Below are positions 34,765 through 46,958 of a stretch of 64,000 nucleotides of DNA, in pieces. The notes below the pieces were generated by a model, which worked only from the letters and a program-made list of their open reading frames with translations, did no database searches and had not been told where the DNA came from. Position 1 is the first letter of the stretch, and each line of letters begins with the position of its first letter. This DNA comes from Pyricularia pennisetigena. Taxonomy: Eukaryota > Ascomycota > Sordariomycetes > Magnaporthales > Pyriculariaceae. The stretch lies in the NCBI RefSeq assembly GCF_004337985.1, contig NW_021940920.1:1038549-1102548 (forward strand). The letters are read 5' to 3'. The position numbers and the translations under genes were made by a program.

Positions 34765-37700
34765 TGCTGCATAATGACCAGGTACTGAACAAAAGCCGCG
34801 TGGGGAAAGAGAGCGACATATCTTATTGCATCATTGCTAGATGCGTCAAGTTTGGCCAGGTAGAGAGAACGATGTGCATCGATCCGTAGACCTGCCAACT
34901 TTTATTTTATTTTGGTCGTGCCGAAAAACAACATTTGCAGACAATCCGGAAAGCCTTGTCGAGTTTGCATGTCATTGTCCGACATTGCATCGTGAATTAC
35001 CAACGGAAATATTTTACTGTCACAAACAACACCTCGGCAAGCCCCCAGTCTGTATGATTGGCACAATGCGTGGGAGATACCAAGCTTTTCGGCGGGTGCG
35101 CTTACCGGCAACAGCAGGGTAGAGTGTCAAGGCACAGACAGAGAGAAAAGAATCCCCCCACTGTCGGGGGACAAACCAGCCGCCCGGGGTGGGCCCAGTA
35201 GATTTAAAAGTGCTGTAGGCGGAAGAGTTAGCCGACCATCCATCAAAGCCATCCTGTCGAAAATGATGTTAAATTGAGGCGGAAAGAGTCTCAAATCGTG
35301 TACACACAAGTTGGTCCCAGCAACATGCATGCCCACCAAGCCTCTCAAGCCGAGGTAGTTTGTCTTGGAACAAATTGATTGTACGAAACCGAAGGACCCT
35401 TAATTGTGATTACAACGCTGTACCCTACCAAACCATGCAGATCACCCCGTGGCTTTTAGGCTTTTTAGCAGAAAAAAAAAAAAAAAAAGATAACGACTAG
35501 TTCGACGGTATTCAGGCTGCAGACGTTCAATTCACATACTCCCCATTACTTAATCCTGAAGTGGACGCAACGAAAGCACTAGATATTAGACAAGTTTGCG
35601 ATGAGAAATAGGTGCAAGAACATCAATTGAATGCAGAAACACGGGATGAACCAAGGGGAGCGATTGACGAGACCGCTGTGGTATTTTTTGCTGTGGAACT
35701 CATCTGCGGCTTTCGCTGACTCTGATTGTGGAATCAAGGAGGCGGCGTATACAATGTAGGTGAAATGAAGCAGGTCGCACATGCGGGTGACTGACATAGG
35801 TGAAAAAGCCTCTTCGTTAGCGCCAAAAAAAAGACTTTCAGCCCATGCACAAACAAAAGCTGAAGTAATCAATGATCCACCTACCCTAACTGCTATAGGG
35901 ATCTCACAACTGGAGATTTACCAGGTACTCCAATACGTCCTCGCCTTGTCTTGTTCAAGAACCAAACCCATGGCATCCGGCAATCTTGTAATCTCCCAAT
36001 TGTGGAAAAAGCAACAACCCCCAAGGTCGTGCGCAAACAGGCCAAAAAGGGCGAGTTGCTGACCCAATCGAGTTACTGCCCCGAAAGGGGAAATCTGTGG
36101 GCATGTCCAATTTCGTGCTGTGAGATTTTTTGGAGATTGAGCTGAGGGGCATCTTGTCGATCATCTCCAAGGGGTTTTTGCGAACTTGGTGCGAGCCGAC
36201 CAATGATAGCAAATGTTGCTGGTGGGCGTGGAGGGATCTACCCGGTTCCACTACACTCCGATCGAATCAATCTCAATCGCTTTTGTGTTTACTGAGAGGG
36301 GGAGAGGAGCAACCACGTGATAGAGTCAATGCCAATCCGGAGAATTCCATATCTTTAGCACCTTTTTGGCGGTTGTCTGACAAAGTAATACGCGGTGACT
36401 AGATTAGGCATAGCGGATTCCTGTGAAAGAAAAAAAAAAAAAAAGCCTAGATGAATGTCTACTCAAGGGCTATGACATCCGACGGAACGAGGAAAAAAGA
36501 CTTCAAACAGTTAGGCAGCCACGCATCATACAGGAGAGATGTTCGAGTTGTGATCTACAGTTTGACAGCAGCGGCCCGACTTTGACAACATCATGATTCA
36601 GAACATCCGGCTAGACGAGGTGGTCAAACATACTTGCCTTGGACTAGCTTATACGAGACTAGGAAAGTTATCTACTGAAGAAAAGACCAGGAGAAAGATG
36701 TCTGCCTATTTTTTCCCCCTTCTTAATTTTCGTTTATGTTGCAAGCAAAGCCAAATAGATTGTGGTTTTTGTGACGATCAAGAGCATGCTACCCATGCAA
36801 CAGATCCATGGTTTTTTTTTTTTTTTTTTTTTTGGCCAGTGCGCGATTGGTGGCTAGGGATGGGAGAAGGAAGCAACGCGGTTTAGGCAAAAATAAAAGA
36901 AGAAATTAGAAAATGAACACAAGACACTCTACGATATGCACAGCCAGGCTTTCAATCCCATTATCGAATCGCATCAACTTTAATAAATTAGAAAAAGAAG
37001 CAAATTCAAGCGTCATCCGACATGGCTGGTGGCATGTTGATATCATCCCCCCTCGAATCTCCAAGAAAAAACACCCCCGCGCACTATTCCGTATACCACC
37101 AACCTGGGCCAAGCCGGGTGCTACAGCCAGGCTCGAAACGGCTTTCAGCGCCGAAGCCGGTCTGCTTGGCGAAGGGACCTAGCAACCTGACAAGGCAGTA
37201 CTCCATCAACTAAAACCCCATCATGGTCCGATTTGGGACCTGGGCTAAAGGGGGCGCTTGTTTGACTGCCCCCGAGAATGAACCAACGCCGCCGCTTTCG
37301 CCTTAGTTCGAAGTCGCTTGCGCTCTTAGGTCTAGCTTTAGCTCTAACCTTGAGGGGGGCAGTCCAGATCATGCCATCGCTAGTTGATAAGCTTGCGGGC
37401 GACACATCAGAATTTGGTATCGCCTGCTCCCAAAAAAACGGGCAAAATGGTCGATTCAATGAGGACACACACAGACCCTACGCCCCCCTCTTCTCTGTGC
37501 TCTTAACGATTTGTACACTTCCTAGCGAACTTTTGACACCCGATGAACTGCCCGGCGTCTTGTGGCGCGCGCTAAGGAGAATGCGCGACTCACTTTATTC
37601 AGACGTGTCACGAGTTGTTTCGCTGGGTCTTGCTGTCGCATTCGGCAGCCAGGAGAAGCAATATGATAATTTCCGAGCCAAAGAGATAAAATGAAAAAAA

Positions 37701-38855
37701 TAAAAAAAAGTCAGCGAAGGGTGGGTGTGAATGTAAATTGCCTGACTGGAAATGGGAACATGAAGCGCAACGTAGGTGCAAGCAAGCAAGGCAAGGTTGG
37801 GCAGGTAGGTACTGCTGCTTGTCTGGTACTATAGGTATCCTCCTTGGGGCTGGACTCTATGTCACGCTACTTACGTCGCAACAAGTGGTAGCGAGGAGGG
37901 AGGTGGACCATGATGGATCTGGCATAACTGGCTTGGCCGCATCACGGATGGGCAAACTGAGCGGTTTTTTTCTTCCTTTCCCCCCTCCCCTTTCCGTCAG
38001 ACCGCTCTAGGTTTACCAGCCAGCCCTATGGGTCTCGGTTGCTGTCGTTTGACTGCCGACTCTCGATAGTGTGAGGTTGGTATATTGTAGCTGGGCAAAT
38101 CATCAGGTTCTTGATGCCCAGCGACAGAAATGTACTTCTCTTGGATGTGGTTCGACTGTACCGATACCCATTTTGCGGCTGCAGCTTACATGCTTAGATG
38201 GAAGTCCAGCCACTGCGGCCTCATGCAAAAACTGACCACGGCCAACTTCCTGACTGGCTACAAAAGAATCCATTTCCCCGGGGAACCATTTCCGGGAAGA
38301 AAGAGATCCACAATGCGGACAAAGAGCTTTTTTCCTTGAGATCGTCGCACAGCGCTGAGAGAGGACAAGAGACCAACCGGGACAGGGAAAAGGAGGGGTA
38401 GACCTCGGCAGGTAAGAACGAAAAACCCTCATGCTGGTCTTTGCTGTCACTTATTTCTCCATCAACTTTTCATTTTTTTTTTTCCAAGCTGGGAAATGTT
38501 GGCTCTATCCGATAGCTTGGTAGAAGAGTAGGATTAGCCGCACCTACCAACAGAGCATTCCAACCTAAAGGGAATCCCCACCAGAGCTTCGTGATACCAC
38601 GTGTATGATATCATATATTGGTCGAGCACGAGTCTGCGAACCAGAAGGTCGGGTGCTCTGGGCTCCTTTTCTCCGACTGACTGACTTGGAAAATCATCTC
38701 CCAGTAAATGATACCACTCAATGCCTTGGAGATCATCATCACCTTGAACTGACTCGTTCGCCTTGCCGGCCAAATTTCGTTAAGCCCACCAGTGACGTTT
38801 TGGCAAAGCGAACAACCACAGAAATAAGCTCTCCACACAGCCTTTTAGGGGGGGG

Positions 38856-39632
38856 NNNNNNNNNNNNNNNNNNNNNNNNNNNNNNNNNNNNNNNNNNNNN
38901 NNNNNNNNNNNNNNNNNNNNNNNNNNNNNNNNNNNNNNNNNNNNNNNNNNNNNNNNNNNNNNNNNNNNNNNNNNNNNNNNNNNNNNNNNNNNNNNNNNNN
39001 NNNNNNNNNNNNNNNNNNNNNNNNNNNNNNNNNNNNNNNNNNNNNNNNNNNNNNNNNNNNNNNNNNNNNNNNNNNNNNNNNNNNNNNNNNNNNNNNNNNN
39101 NNNNNNNNNNNNNNNNNNNNNNNNNNNNNNNNNNNNNNNNNNNNNNNNNNNNNNNNNNNNNNNNNNNNNNNNNNNNNNNNNNNNNNNNNNNNNNNNNNNN
39201 NNNNNNNNNNNNNNNNNNNNNNNNNNNNNNNNNNNNNNNNNNNNNNNNNNNNNNNNNNNNNNNNNNNNNNNNNNNNNNNNNNNNNNNNNNNNNNNNNNNN
39301 NNNNNNNNNNNNNNNNNNNNNNNNNNNNNNNNNNNNNNNNNNNNNNNNNNNNNNNNNNNNNNNNNNNNNNNNNNNNNNNNNNNNNNNNNNNNNNNNNNNN
39401 NNNNNNNNNNNNNNNNNNNNNNNNNNNNNNNNNNNNNNNNNNNNNNNNNNNNNNNNNNNNNNNNNNNNNNNNNNNNNNNNNNNNNNNNNNNNNNNNNNNN
39501 NNNNNNNNNNNNNNNNNNNNNNNNNNNNNNNNNNNNNNNNNNNNNNNNNNNNNNNNNNNNNNNNNNNNNNNNNNNNNNNNNNNNNNNNNNNNNNNNNNNN
39601 NNNNNNNNNNNNNNNNNNNNNNNNNNNNNNNN
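38856..39632. other. Assembly gap (777 N)
   Basis: The gap is flanked by a G run on the left and a T run on the right. A small gene could be hidden here. Confidence 0.99.
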
Positions 39633-41516
39633 TTTTTCAAACATTGCATATTCAGATAAACCAATGAACAAACTTACCACGTAATATTTACACATTAACT
39701 CTGGCAAATAATCATCACCTCCCACACACCCTCGGGCCATGCAGCGCGGGATGTAAGAAGATAGACACGGCAGAAGGGGGGGAATAGCCGGATGACCAAA
39801 ATCTACGGCCGTGGGACTCGCGCAACGGATCGAGATTGTTGGGGCCCCTGGAGGAGGCTGTGAGCGATTTAATCTATAGGTTGGTTATTCCTGCAGGCAG
39901 GATCTCAAATGTCTCGAATGACAACTCAGAATCAATATAGGAGCAGGAAGGGAGGCTAAGGAAAGTTCACTTATATAGCGCCCCCCTCGTAGAAAAAAAG
40001 AAGGAGTGATGGAAATCGATCACAGACAAGTAATAAAAGAAAAGATTAAAGATATAGCCTAGACCACCTCACAGCATGTTGCTTCTTGGTTGCCACTTTA
40101 TCCTAGCCACTTCGGTCTGATTTGTCCAAAGACAATATAGAGACTTCGATGGAAATCACCCGAACTAAACAAACCCCAACCATCCCCATACGCCACCGCC
40201 GGCTCTCCTCCTTTTCTCCCCGGGAAGCTAGAGGGGATTTTCTATTCAAGTACAAGTAGTAATACTATGCACACGCCCTTTTTGATGATCGACTCGCCAG
40301 TCTGGGGAGGCTGGCACTCTAAAGAAGGTAGGGCGAAGCGCAGAATAACGCTATCCGATCTGCAACACCAAGAAAAAAAAAAAAAAGAAAAAAAAAACAT
40401 CGCGACACGGCATTGATCAACATTCTCCGGCCGCCCGCATTGGTAGCTCACCCGCTCCTCCTCACCCCACCTCCCGTCAGCCCTTTTTGTTTTGCCTACC
40501 CTGCTCCCCGCCGTTGTCACACACTCACTCGCTCACTCACAACCCGCGTGCCACGTAGGTGAGTCGATATTGATTAGCCCTGCTTTGTAAGTGCTTGCTC
40601 AGCGTCGGATTGCAGCAGCTCGCTTCTGTCACCAACGCTACGGAATGGGACGTAACCGCGTCCGGAGCCCGATTGCTTCTCGAGGTGATTGTGATAGTAA
40701 AAAAAGGTGTGCAAACAAACTGGACCTAGATCTCTTTCTCTCTTTTGTTTCTCAGCCTTGCGTTCTACCCCTTGATACTTTCCAGTACTCCGTACTCCGA
40801 ACTCCATATGCCCTGTGCGCTTCCATCCCAGGCTAGTGAACTCTGCCTCTGCCTTGATGGTATAAAAAACAAAAAATATGAAATGAAACAATGTGACCCA
40901 AAAAAAGAAAACCACACACAGCCACCCTTTGGATTCCTCTGACTCGTCTTCTATGACTTTAATTTGTTTGGTACAGAAGAAAAGAAACCTCGCCGGTGAT
41001 CCCAGAAGTTTGCCCACAAGGACTGGACGCCTCCCCGAGGCAGTTTCTTCTCCGGGTCCAGTCGGGCCGTTGATGACGCCTGTATCGCATCATGGGGCTT
41101 CATGCGGGCTATATGGCGACCATTATATCGCCCTGGCCTCGAGCCATCCTAGGTTTCAGCCATAGGTGGTGTTCAGCTTCGAGGTCCGAGGTTTTAAACC
41201 TGTATGTCTGATGACGTGTGGTTCGACACAGAATTTTTTTTTTTTGTTTGGTTTGGCGCTCCAGGCAAAATGAGGCGGAGAGGCCACTGAACCCGTCGTG
41301 GCAAATAGTAGCCAAAAGATGGGATGCCGCCGGCGTGCTGTGGCAGAGCCTCGGAAGCCAGAGGCGTCAACAACTTCAAGCAATCAGGATGATGAACGAT
41401 CCTGACAATTGGGACACCGAGATGAACGGAGATGAGCGCTTCGTCATGGAGATCGTTAAATTATCATCTATTATAACAAGAAATCTGACATTAAAAATTC
41501 GACAAGAAGAAACACG

Positions 41517-43476
41517 TCAACGGCCAGCGGGGACGGGTGCCGAGACGCCCTTTCGCCTGACCAAAAAGGGGCTGGGCATCTCGTCGATCTCGGGATTCCA
41601 GGTCGCGACCGGCTCTGCCCGGCTGATCAGGTTGCTCTTATCAAACAGTGGTCGCCCGCTGGCTCTGGCCTTGGACAGCTCCACGAGGGTGCGGCCTTGC
41701 ACATTGTTGCGCTTGCTGAAGGGGTTCTTTGTAGGAGATCCGGTCGTTGCTGCGTGTCTTCTCGGTGATAGCGAGAGAGATGCGATAGCAATAGGAGATG
41801 GGCTGACCATTTCAATGTCCATGGGTGTGCCGGCACCTCTTCCACCTCCGGCGTACATGGTCTGAGCTCGCTTATATGGCGTCCTCGGCCTCCTCTTGGG
41901 TTCGTTGTAGTTGCTGTTGCTGAATGACGAGTCTGGGCTGGTTCCTGACAGGTCTGGTTGATCGGGTCCAGAAGATTCATCGCCGTCTGCGCTGACTTCC
42001 TCGACAGAAGACTGAGATTTTGAGGCTTTTGGCTTGGGGACCGACCACGATAGGTCCATCTTTGATCCGGGAGTATCCGGATATCTCCTCCGCATCTCCT
42101 CTTCTAGTTTCTTTGGGAACTCGAGGTCGAATCTCTTCTGGTAGTCGGCCTCAAATCTCTTTTGGTAATCCAATTCGAATCGTTTCTGGTAGTCCATCTC
42201 GGGCCTCTTCTGACGGTCTTCTTCTATCCTCTTCTGGACCTCTGCTTCGAATCTCTTCTCCAGTCCAGCTATCTCCTCCTTGAGGATGCGGTCGATTTCC
42301 AAGCGGGCTTTGACTTCCCACTCGCGATGCAGCGAGGCATTGAGCTCTTTGCGGATGGCCTCTTGCTTTTGCTTCAGCATCCTGTTGCAGTCCACCAACT
42401 CCTTCTCCTTGCGCATCATTTTGACGTGTGGCAGATTCAGCAATGTTGCCGTATCTGGCCTTCGCTCCGGGTTCACGCGGAGGCACTCCTTAATCACCTC
42501 CATCAGATCGGGCGAGTAGTGCTTCGGTATCGGGCTAATCTTGCCCTCCCTGATCCTCTGCACCAGCTGGACGTGTGTCTTGGCGTTGAAAGGGGGCTCT
42601 CGTGTGCAGAGCTCGTAGATGATGCAACCCAGTGACCATATGTCTGACTTGAGTGTGTACTTCTCAGCAGCACAGATCTCGGGTGACATGTAGAAGGGTG
42701 TGCCGACGTAGGTTGATGCAAAGTCTTGCGATTGGATCATCTTTGCAAGACCGAAATCACCAAGCTTGACCAGGTTACCTTCTCCGAGAAAGACTGTAGT
42801 AATTTGGGCAAGGTATCTATCAGCAAGACATGCCCCTCGACCTTACGACAGGTTTCAGTAACACATAAAACTCACCATTCTCAGGCTTGAGATCTCTGTG
42901 CAAAATGGTCATGGTGCCCGGTGGTATAACGGGCTTTGTTGATTTGATGGGGCCGAACAGAGACTTTCCCACCTCTGGCGGGTTAATGCCGTAGTGACAT
43001 CGGTACAGCGCCGTGACGAGCTGCGAGAAGATGCTCCAAACAAAAGACTCCTCGGCATACTGGTTCTTAGCCTGAAGATCCCGTATCACCCGTCCCAGGT
43101 CACCGTTTCCGCAGTACTCCATGTACAGGTAGAGATCTTGTGATGACTTGAGGTGTTCGCGGTGGAAGTACCCGACAATGTTTTCGTGGTGCAGAGTGGA
43201 GAGGATCTGGAACTCGGCGTGCAGTTGCTCACGCTCCTTTTGCGACATCTTGAGGTAGCTGATTTCTTTTCGGCAGACGACCATGCCATCGGACTTGCGG
43301 CGCACCTTTCGGATGACGCCGAAGGAGCCGTGGCCTGTAGTAATAAAGTGTGCGGGTGGCGATTAGCAAAAATGTCACTTTGCATGATGCCGTTTTCATT
43401 TCAACGGGCAGAGACGATGCGGGGGGTAAAACATACCTATCTTCTCCAAAACCTCATAATTATCGCTTTCCGGCAT
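41517..43476 (-). CDS. nimA: NIMA mitotic serine/threonine kinase
   Basis: Three exons (43476-43437, 43334-42876, 42793-41517) encode 591 residues. The first exon is only 40 nt and carries the start of the glycine loop (GHGSFG, 14-19). Lys36 (CRKEI) is the ATP lysine, HRDLKPEN at 159-166 the catalytic loop, DFG at 179-181, and the activation segment STYVGTPFYMSPE follows. Fungal-NIMA hallmarks include KMSQKEREQLHAEF, MEYCGNGDLGRVI and EESFVWSIFSQLVTALYRCH. The kinase domain is followed by a coiled coil with near-perfect DYQKRFE-type repeats (about 367-389) and a Ser/Pro-rich tail with basic SPRR and TPYKR sites. NIMA drives entry into mitosis and nuclear pore opening in filamentous fungi. The tail is shorter than I recall for Aspergillus or Neurospora. 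The leader has a CAG-type triplet run (43601-43640), and the promoter faces the ankyrin/BTB gene. Confidence 0.96.
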
Positions 43477-44480
43477 TTTCGGACGATCGGATTAGTCACT
43501 AGTGGTGCTTTTTTTTGCAATGATGAAGAAAAGTCATGGAGTCCGGCGCTGCGTCGCTGCGCCAAACAAGTGGTGATGTTGGTGCTGGTGCTGGCGGTGG
43601 TTGTTGCTGTTGCTGTTGCTGCTGCTGCTGCTGCTGCTGTTAGTTATGTTGAGGATGCTGCGGTGGCCGTGATGAATAAGTTTGGCGACAAGCATGGAAT
43701 GAACGCGGCACAGGGTTTATCTAGGTATTTCAGTGGTAAACCCAAAACTCAGATCGTCATGTAGCATTGTGCACATTCTCGCGACTTCTTGGTACAAAAG
43801 TAAACAAGGCTTCACGCCCCGTTTGCCATGGCAACAGTTGGTTGTGCAGCTCCGCGCTGTGGGGCAGAGCGTCGCCGGTGCTGATTGGCCACCAGTGACA
43901 CGCCAGGTGTTTTGACTGTTGCAACAGGAGCCGTCATCCCTGTCAAGATGATGATTTATCGATAAGACGGCTTGCTGTCAGGGCAACGCATCCCGGTTGA
44001 TGGAGGTGCATTAGTCTAGTTCTAGTTCCTGACGTGTTCCATGAAGACTAACAAGCGGCTTGCTGAGAAGTCGCTGCTCAACCCCACCAACCCGCGCCGT
44101 TGCCACAATCTACACTGAACATGCCCGCCACCTTCCGGAGCTTCCGCCACTTCGGCATGGACCGACCGGATGGGGTAATAACGAGTCTGAAGCGAAGTAA
44201 TTGAGTGCGTTTTACCAACAGACTTTCGACTGCATCTCCTTGTCATTCGGAGTCCAACACAATACCTCATACGCACACCTATTTAGCCCTATCCTAGCAC
44301 TCACGCAGGCGTCGTGCTCACAGAAAATTATTGTATCAACTTTGCCCGTACCTGCATGAGATAACCTTTATTATTTCCCTACGCCTAAAAATACAATTTT
44401 CTCGCCCCGCCCACACCTGTTGATACTGTAGAGAACTTAAGCTTCCAAGGATCGCCATATCCTGTAAATGGCCGCCCACC
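43477..44480. promoter_or_regulatory. Divergent promoter region of nimA and the ankyrin/BTB gene
   Basis: 1,004 bp separates the two start codons. It holds a GTT/GCT triplet run at about 43601-43640, close to the nimA side. No individual factor sites were assigned. Confidence 0.55.
43601..43640 (+). repeat. GTT/GCT triplet repeat in the nimA leader
   Basis: Mixed GTTGCT and pure GCT units; on the nimA strand it reads CAG/CAA. It lies 125-165 bp upstream of the nimA start codon, probably in the 5' UTR. Confidence 0.8.
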
Positions 44481-44524
44481 ATGGATTCCTTACCGCAGCC
44501 TGTTCTTCCCAAATTCGAGCTTGA
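44468..44524 (+). promoter_or_regulatory. Upstream ORF overlapping the ankyrin/BTB start codon
   Basis: An ATG 13 nt before the main ATG opens an 18-codon frame in another phase that ends in TGA at 44522-44524, inside the main coding sequence. The main ATG has the stronger context (CCCACCATGG) against TGTAAATGG for the uORF. If transcription starts upstream of 44468, scanning ribosomes that use the uORF cannot reinitiate at the main ATG, so it would act as a brake. Confidence 0.55.
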
Positions 44525-46510
44525 AGCAAAGCTTCGTCATGAAAACTCGTTGATCATGAGCGGTGTGCTGCGAGACGAGAACCCGCTCGATACCAGTGAT
44601 GAATTTAACGAATTTCTCGAGGCGTGTCGGCGTGGAGACTTGGCAAGATGTCAGGAGCTAATGTCGGCCGGCGTCAATATCAACGGGAAAGACGCTTTTG
44701 ATTATACGCCCCTCATTGTGGTACGTGAGGCACACCTGCATCAGGCTCATTGCAAGCTTTCACTATGTCTACTTTGGCATGAGATAGTGATCAAACTGAC
44801 AGGGGTCACATAAAGGCAAGTGGATGTGGCCACTTTGATCTCGTGAGACTGCTCCTCGAGGCTGGTGCTGTCGCCGAGAGAAACACTTTTTCCGGGGAGC
44901 GGTGCATCTATAATGCGCTTAACGACAAGATCCGTAAGCTGCTGATTCAGTACGACTACTCCAAATCAATCGACCCTCTGCAGCCGTGGTCCTCGTACAT
45001 AAGCTCCCTGCTCACCATGGACCGGCCAAAAACCACAAACATCTCGCTGGTGAGGGAGGTAAGCCAAGGGTGCGATCCCGCCAATTTCGAGCTCCACAAG
45101 TTCCTCCTGGCCGCCAGGTCACCATATTTCGGAAAGAAGCTCCACGCCATGCCGGATATCAAGTCGTGGAAACTGGCCCCTGCGATACCTATAGAGTCGT
45201 ATCGCATCGTCATCCGATACCTGTACCTCGAGGAGCTGCTCCCTCGAGATTTTGCCAGTGCCGGCGGTGCCGGCGCGACCAAGGAGCAGATTTTTAAGGG
45301 AATCGACAAGGTCTGCCGCTCGCTCGAGGTCGAGCACCTGTGGGACACGGTCGACTCGGCCAGCGACCGCAGGTTAGCCCGGCAGCGATACCAAGATGAG
45401 GCGCAGCGTGCTCAAGCGCAGATCGAGCAGTTTTACAAAGAGCATGTTATTGGTGGTAAAATTGTCATCGACACAGACAAAGCTCAAGACGTCAAGGTAC
45501 AGCCGGACAACCGCGCATTTGCAGATTGCTTATTGCAGGCAGACGAGCCCGAGCCTGCAGAGGAGGCGGGCATTGTCGCAAACGAGTCGAACGGCACAGC
45601 AAATAGCAATGGCAGCACCATTCCTGTTGGCCCGGTCAGCGACGCCCCTGCCGATGGCCGAGCACCAAGGCGATCCGTCATCTATCCTGTACACAAAGCA
45701 ATGCTCGTCCGCAGCCCTTACTTCCACACCATGTTCACAGGTCCGTTCTTCGAAGCGCAAGACTTGGACAATCTGCACATTATCAAGGTTGACTGTAGTC
45801 CCCAAGTCCTCGAAGTCGTCTTGTCATTTCTATACACCGACAAGGCGGACTGCGGCCTCGACATCGCACTCGATCTGCTCTATGCAGCAGACATGCTTCT
45901 TTTAGATCGCCTCAAGACCAAAGCGGCGGCGCTCATAAGCTCCCTCGGTAGCGGCAGCAAGGCGAAGGAGGCTGGAAGAAAAGGCACCGCTCATGAAGTT
46001 GGCGGCGTCGAGGTGGAACCGATCAACGTTTACGACGTCATACGCGCTGCTTGGGACTTGAACGTCCAGAGGCTGGAGGAGTTTGCCGCGCGGTACATCG
46101 CAGCGAGGCTGGAGAGCTACATCGACGAGCCCGAGTTTGCCGAGATGATCCAGGAGAGTGCCGGCAGGATCAAGAACCGTGAGGAGACGGACACGATCGA
46201 GCTGCTCGATGACATTCGCTACTACCTCTCGGAGCGGTTCCGCATGCGTTTCGAAGATGCCGGGTGGGAGGAGATGATGGACGAGAATGCGAATCCACAA
46301 GCCGCTGGTGACGTTGTGACCGAAGAGCAAGTCCTATCGGACCAAGAGAATGGCAAACAGCCGACCGGCTCGGCGGTTCCAAAGAGCGAATGGATTCGCA
46401 CCCTTGATGGGACGTTTGTAGAGGACGAATTCGAAGCCGAGGAGGCAAACTATCAGATCTTGGAGGGCAAGATCGATGAACTACTAGATCGGCTAAAATT
46501 AGATGCGTAA
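44481..46510 (+). CDS. Ankyrin-repeat and double BTB/POZ protein
   Basis: Two exons (44481-44720 and 44816-46510) give 644 residues. The 95-bp intron (GTACGT...AAAG) interrupts the ankyrin unit between TPLIV and ASGCGHFDLVRLLLEAGA. Domains: ankyrin repeats (about 45-125: EFLEACRRGDLARCQELMSAG, shown here only as its first part EFLEACRRGD), a first BTB (about 150-225; FELHKFLLAARSPYF), a spacer rich in Glu/Ala/Gly, and a second BTB (about 360-450; YPVHKAMLVRSPYF and LSFLYTDKAD), followed by a helical C-terminus. The layout matches fungal homologues of ABTB1, S. pombe Btb3 and S. cerevisiae YIL001W, which are thought to be cullin-3 substrate adaptors; that role is inferred. No signal peptide or membrane segment was seen. 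The start overlaps an upstream ORF. Confidence 0.93.
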
Positions 46511-46958
46511 TACTATCGGCCACGCAAGGTTACCGTGGTATGCGCAGAGATAGAGAGAGAGAAATAGATGCACTTTGAGACCATCAGTACCATATTTGGA
46601 TCCTGGCTTTTGGTCAGAGTGAATGTGAAGTTATCAATCTTTCGGAGCAACAAGCAACTTCATTGTTGGCAACCTGAACTGCTGGACGGACCGGACCCGA
46701 CCTGGCTGCCGAAGCTTCGCAACATTCACCTAGGGCCGCGTTCGGGAAGAATAACGTCATCTTGCTTTTATAAACTGATGCAGTAATGTCCCCGGTATGT
46801 CCCGGTATGTGAATATGTATTTTCAATGAGTGGCCGCATATACTCGAGCATCGGAGAAAGAGATGAATACGATACTTGTTTCCTCGGGAGCTTTTCTTTC
46901 TTTGTTTGATCTTCCCCCCCTTATAGCACGTTACCCTCAAGTCGACTAACAATTGCCA
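46511..46958. other. Convergent 3' intergenic region
   Basis: 448 bp between the stops of the ankyrin/BTB gene and the quinolinate phosphoribosyltransferase gene. It has a short tandem of GTCCCGGTAT units near 46787-46808. No gene was seen. Confidence 0.6.

Larger units (their letters stand above)
28802..41516. other. Gene-poor stretch, about 12.7 kb
   Basis: This stretch starts as the mtfA promoter side and ends at the nimA stop codon. No gene could be supported. It holds a (CT)n run at 30449-30481, an ATT-type microsatellite near 29598-29625, a degenerate tandem repeat at 34427-34764, several A/T tracts and a 777-base gap at 38856-39632. A frame at 37278-37694 begins with a signal-peptide-like stretch but has non-fungal codon choice. 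Confidence 0.6.

Noticed and set aside
37278..37694. 138-codon frame with a signal-peptide-like N-terminus, a possible secreted effector
   Set aside because: Codon choice (TTA, CTA, AGT) differs from the real genes in the window, no intron or promoter signal is visible, and the rest of the frame has no cysteine pattern or motif.
38605..39740. Long frames across the N gap
   Set aside because: They are open only because unknown bases are read as X.
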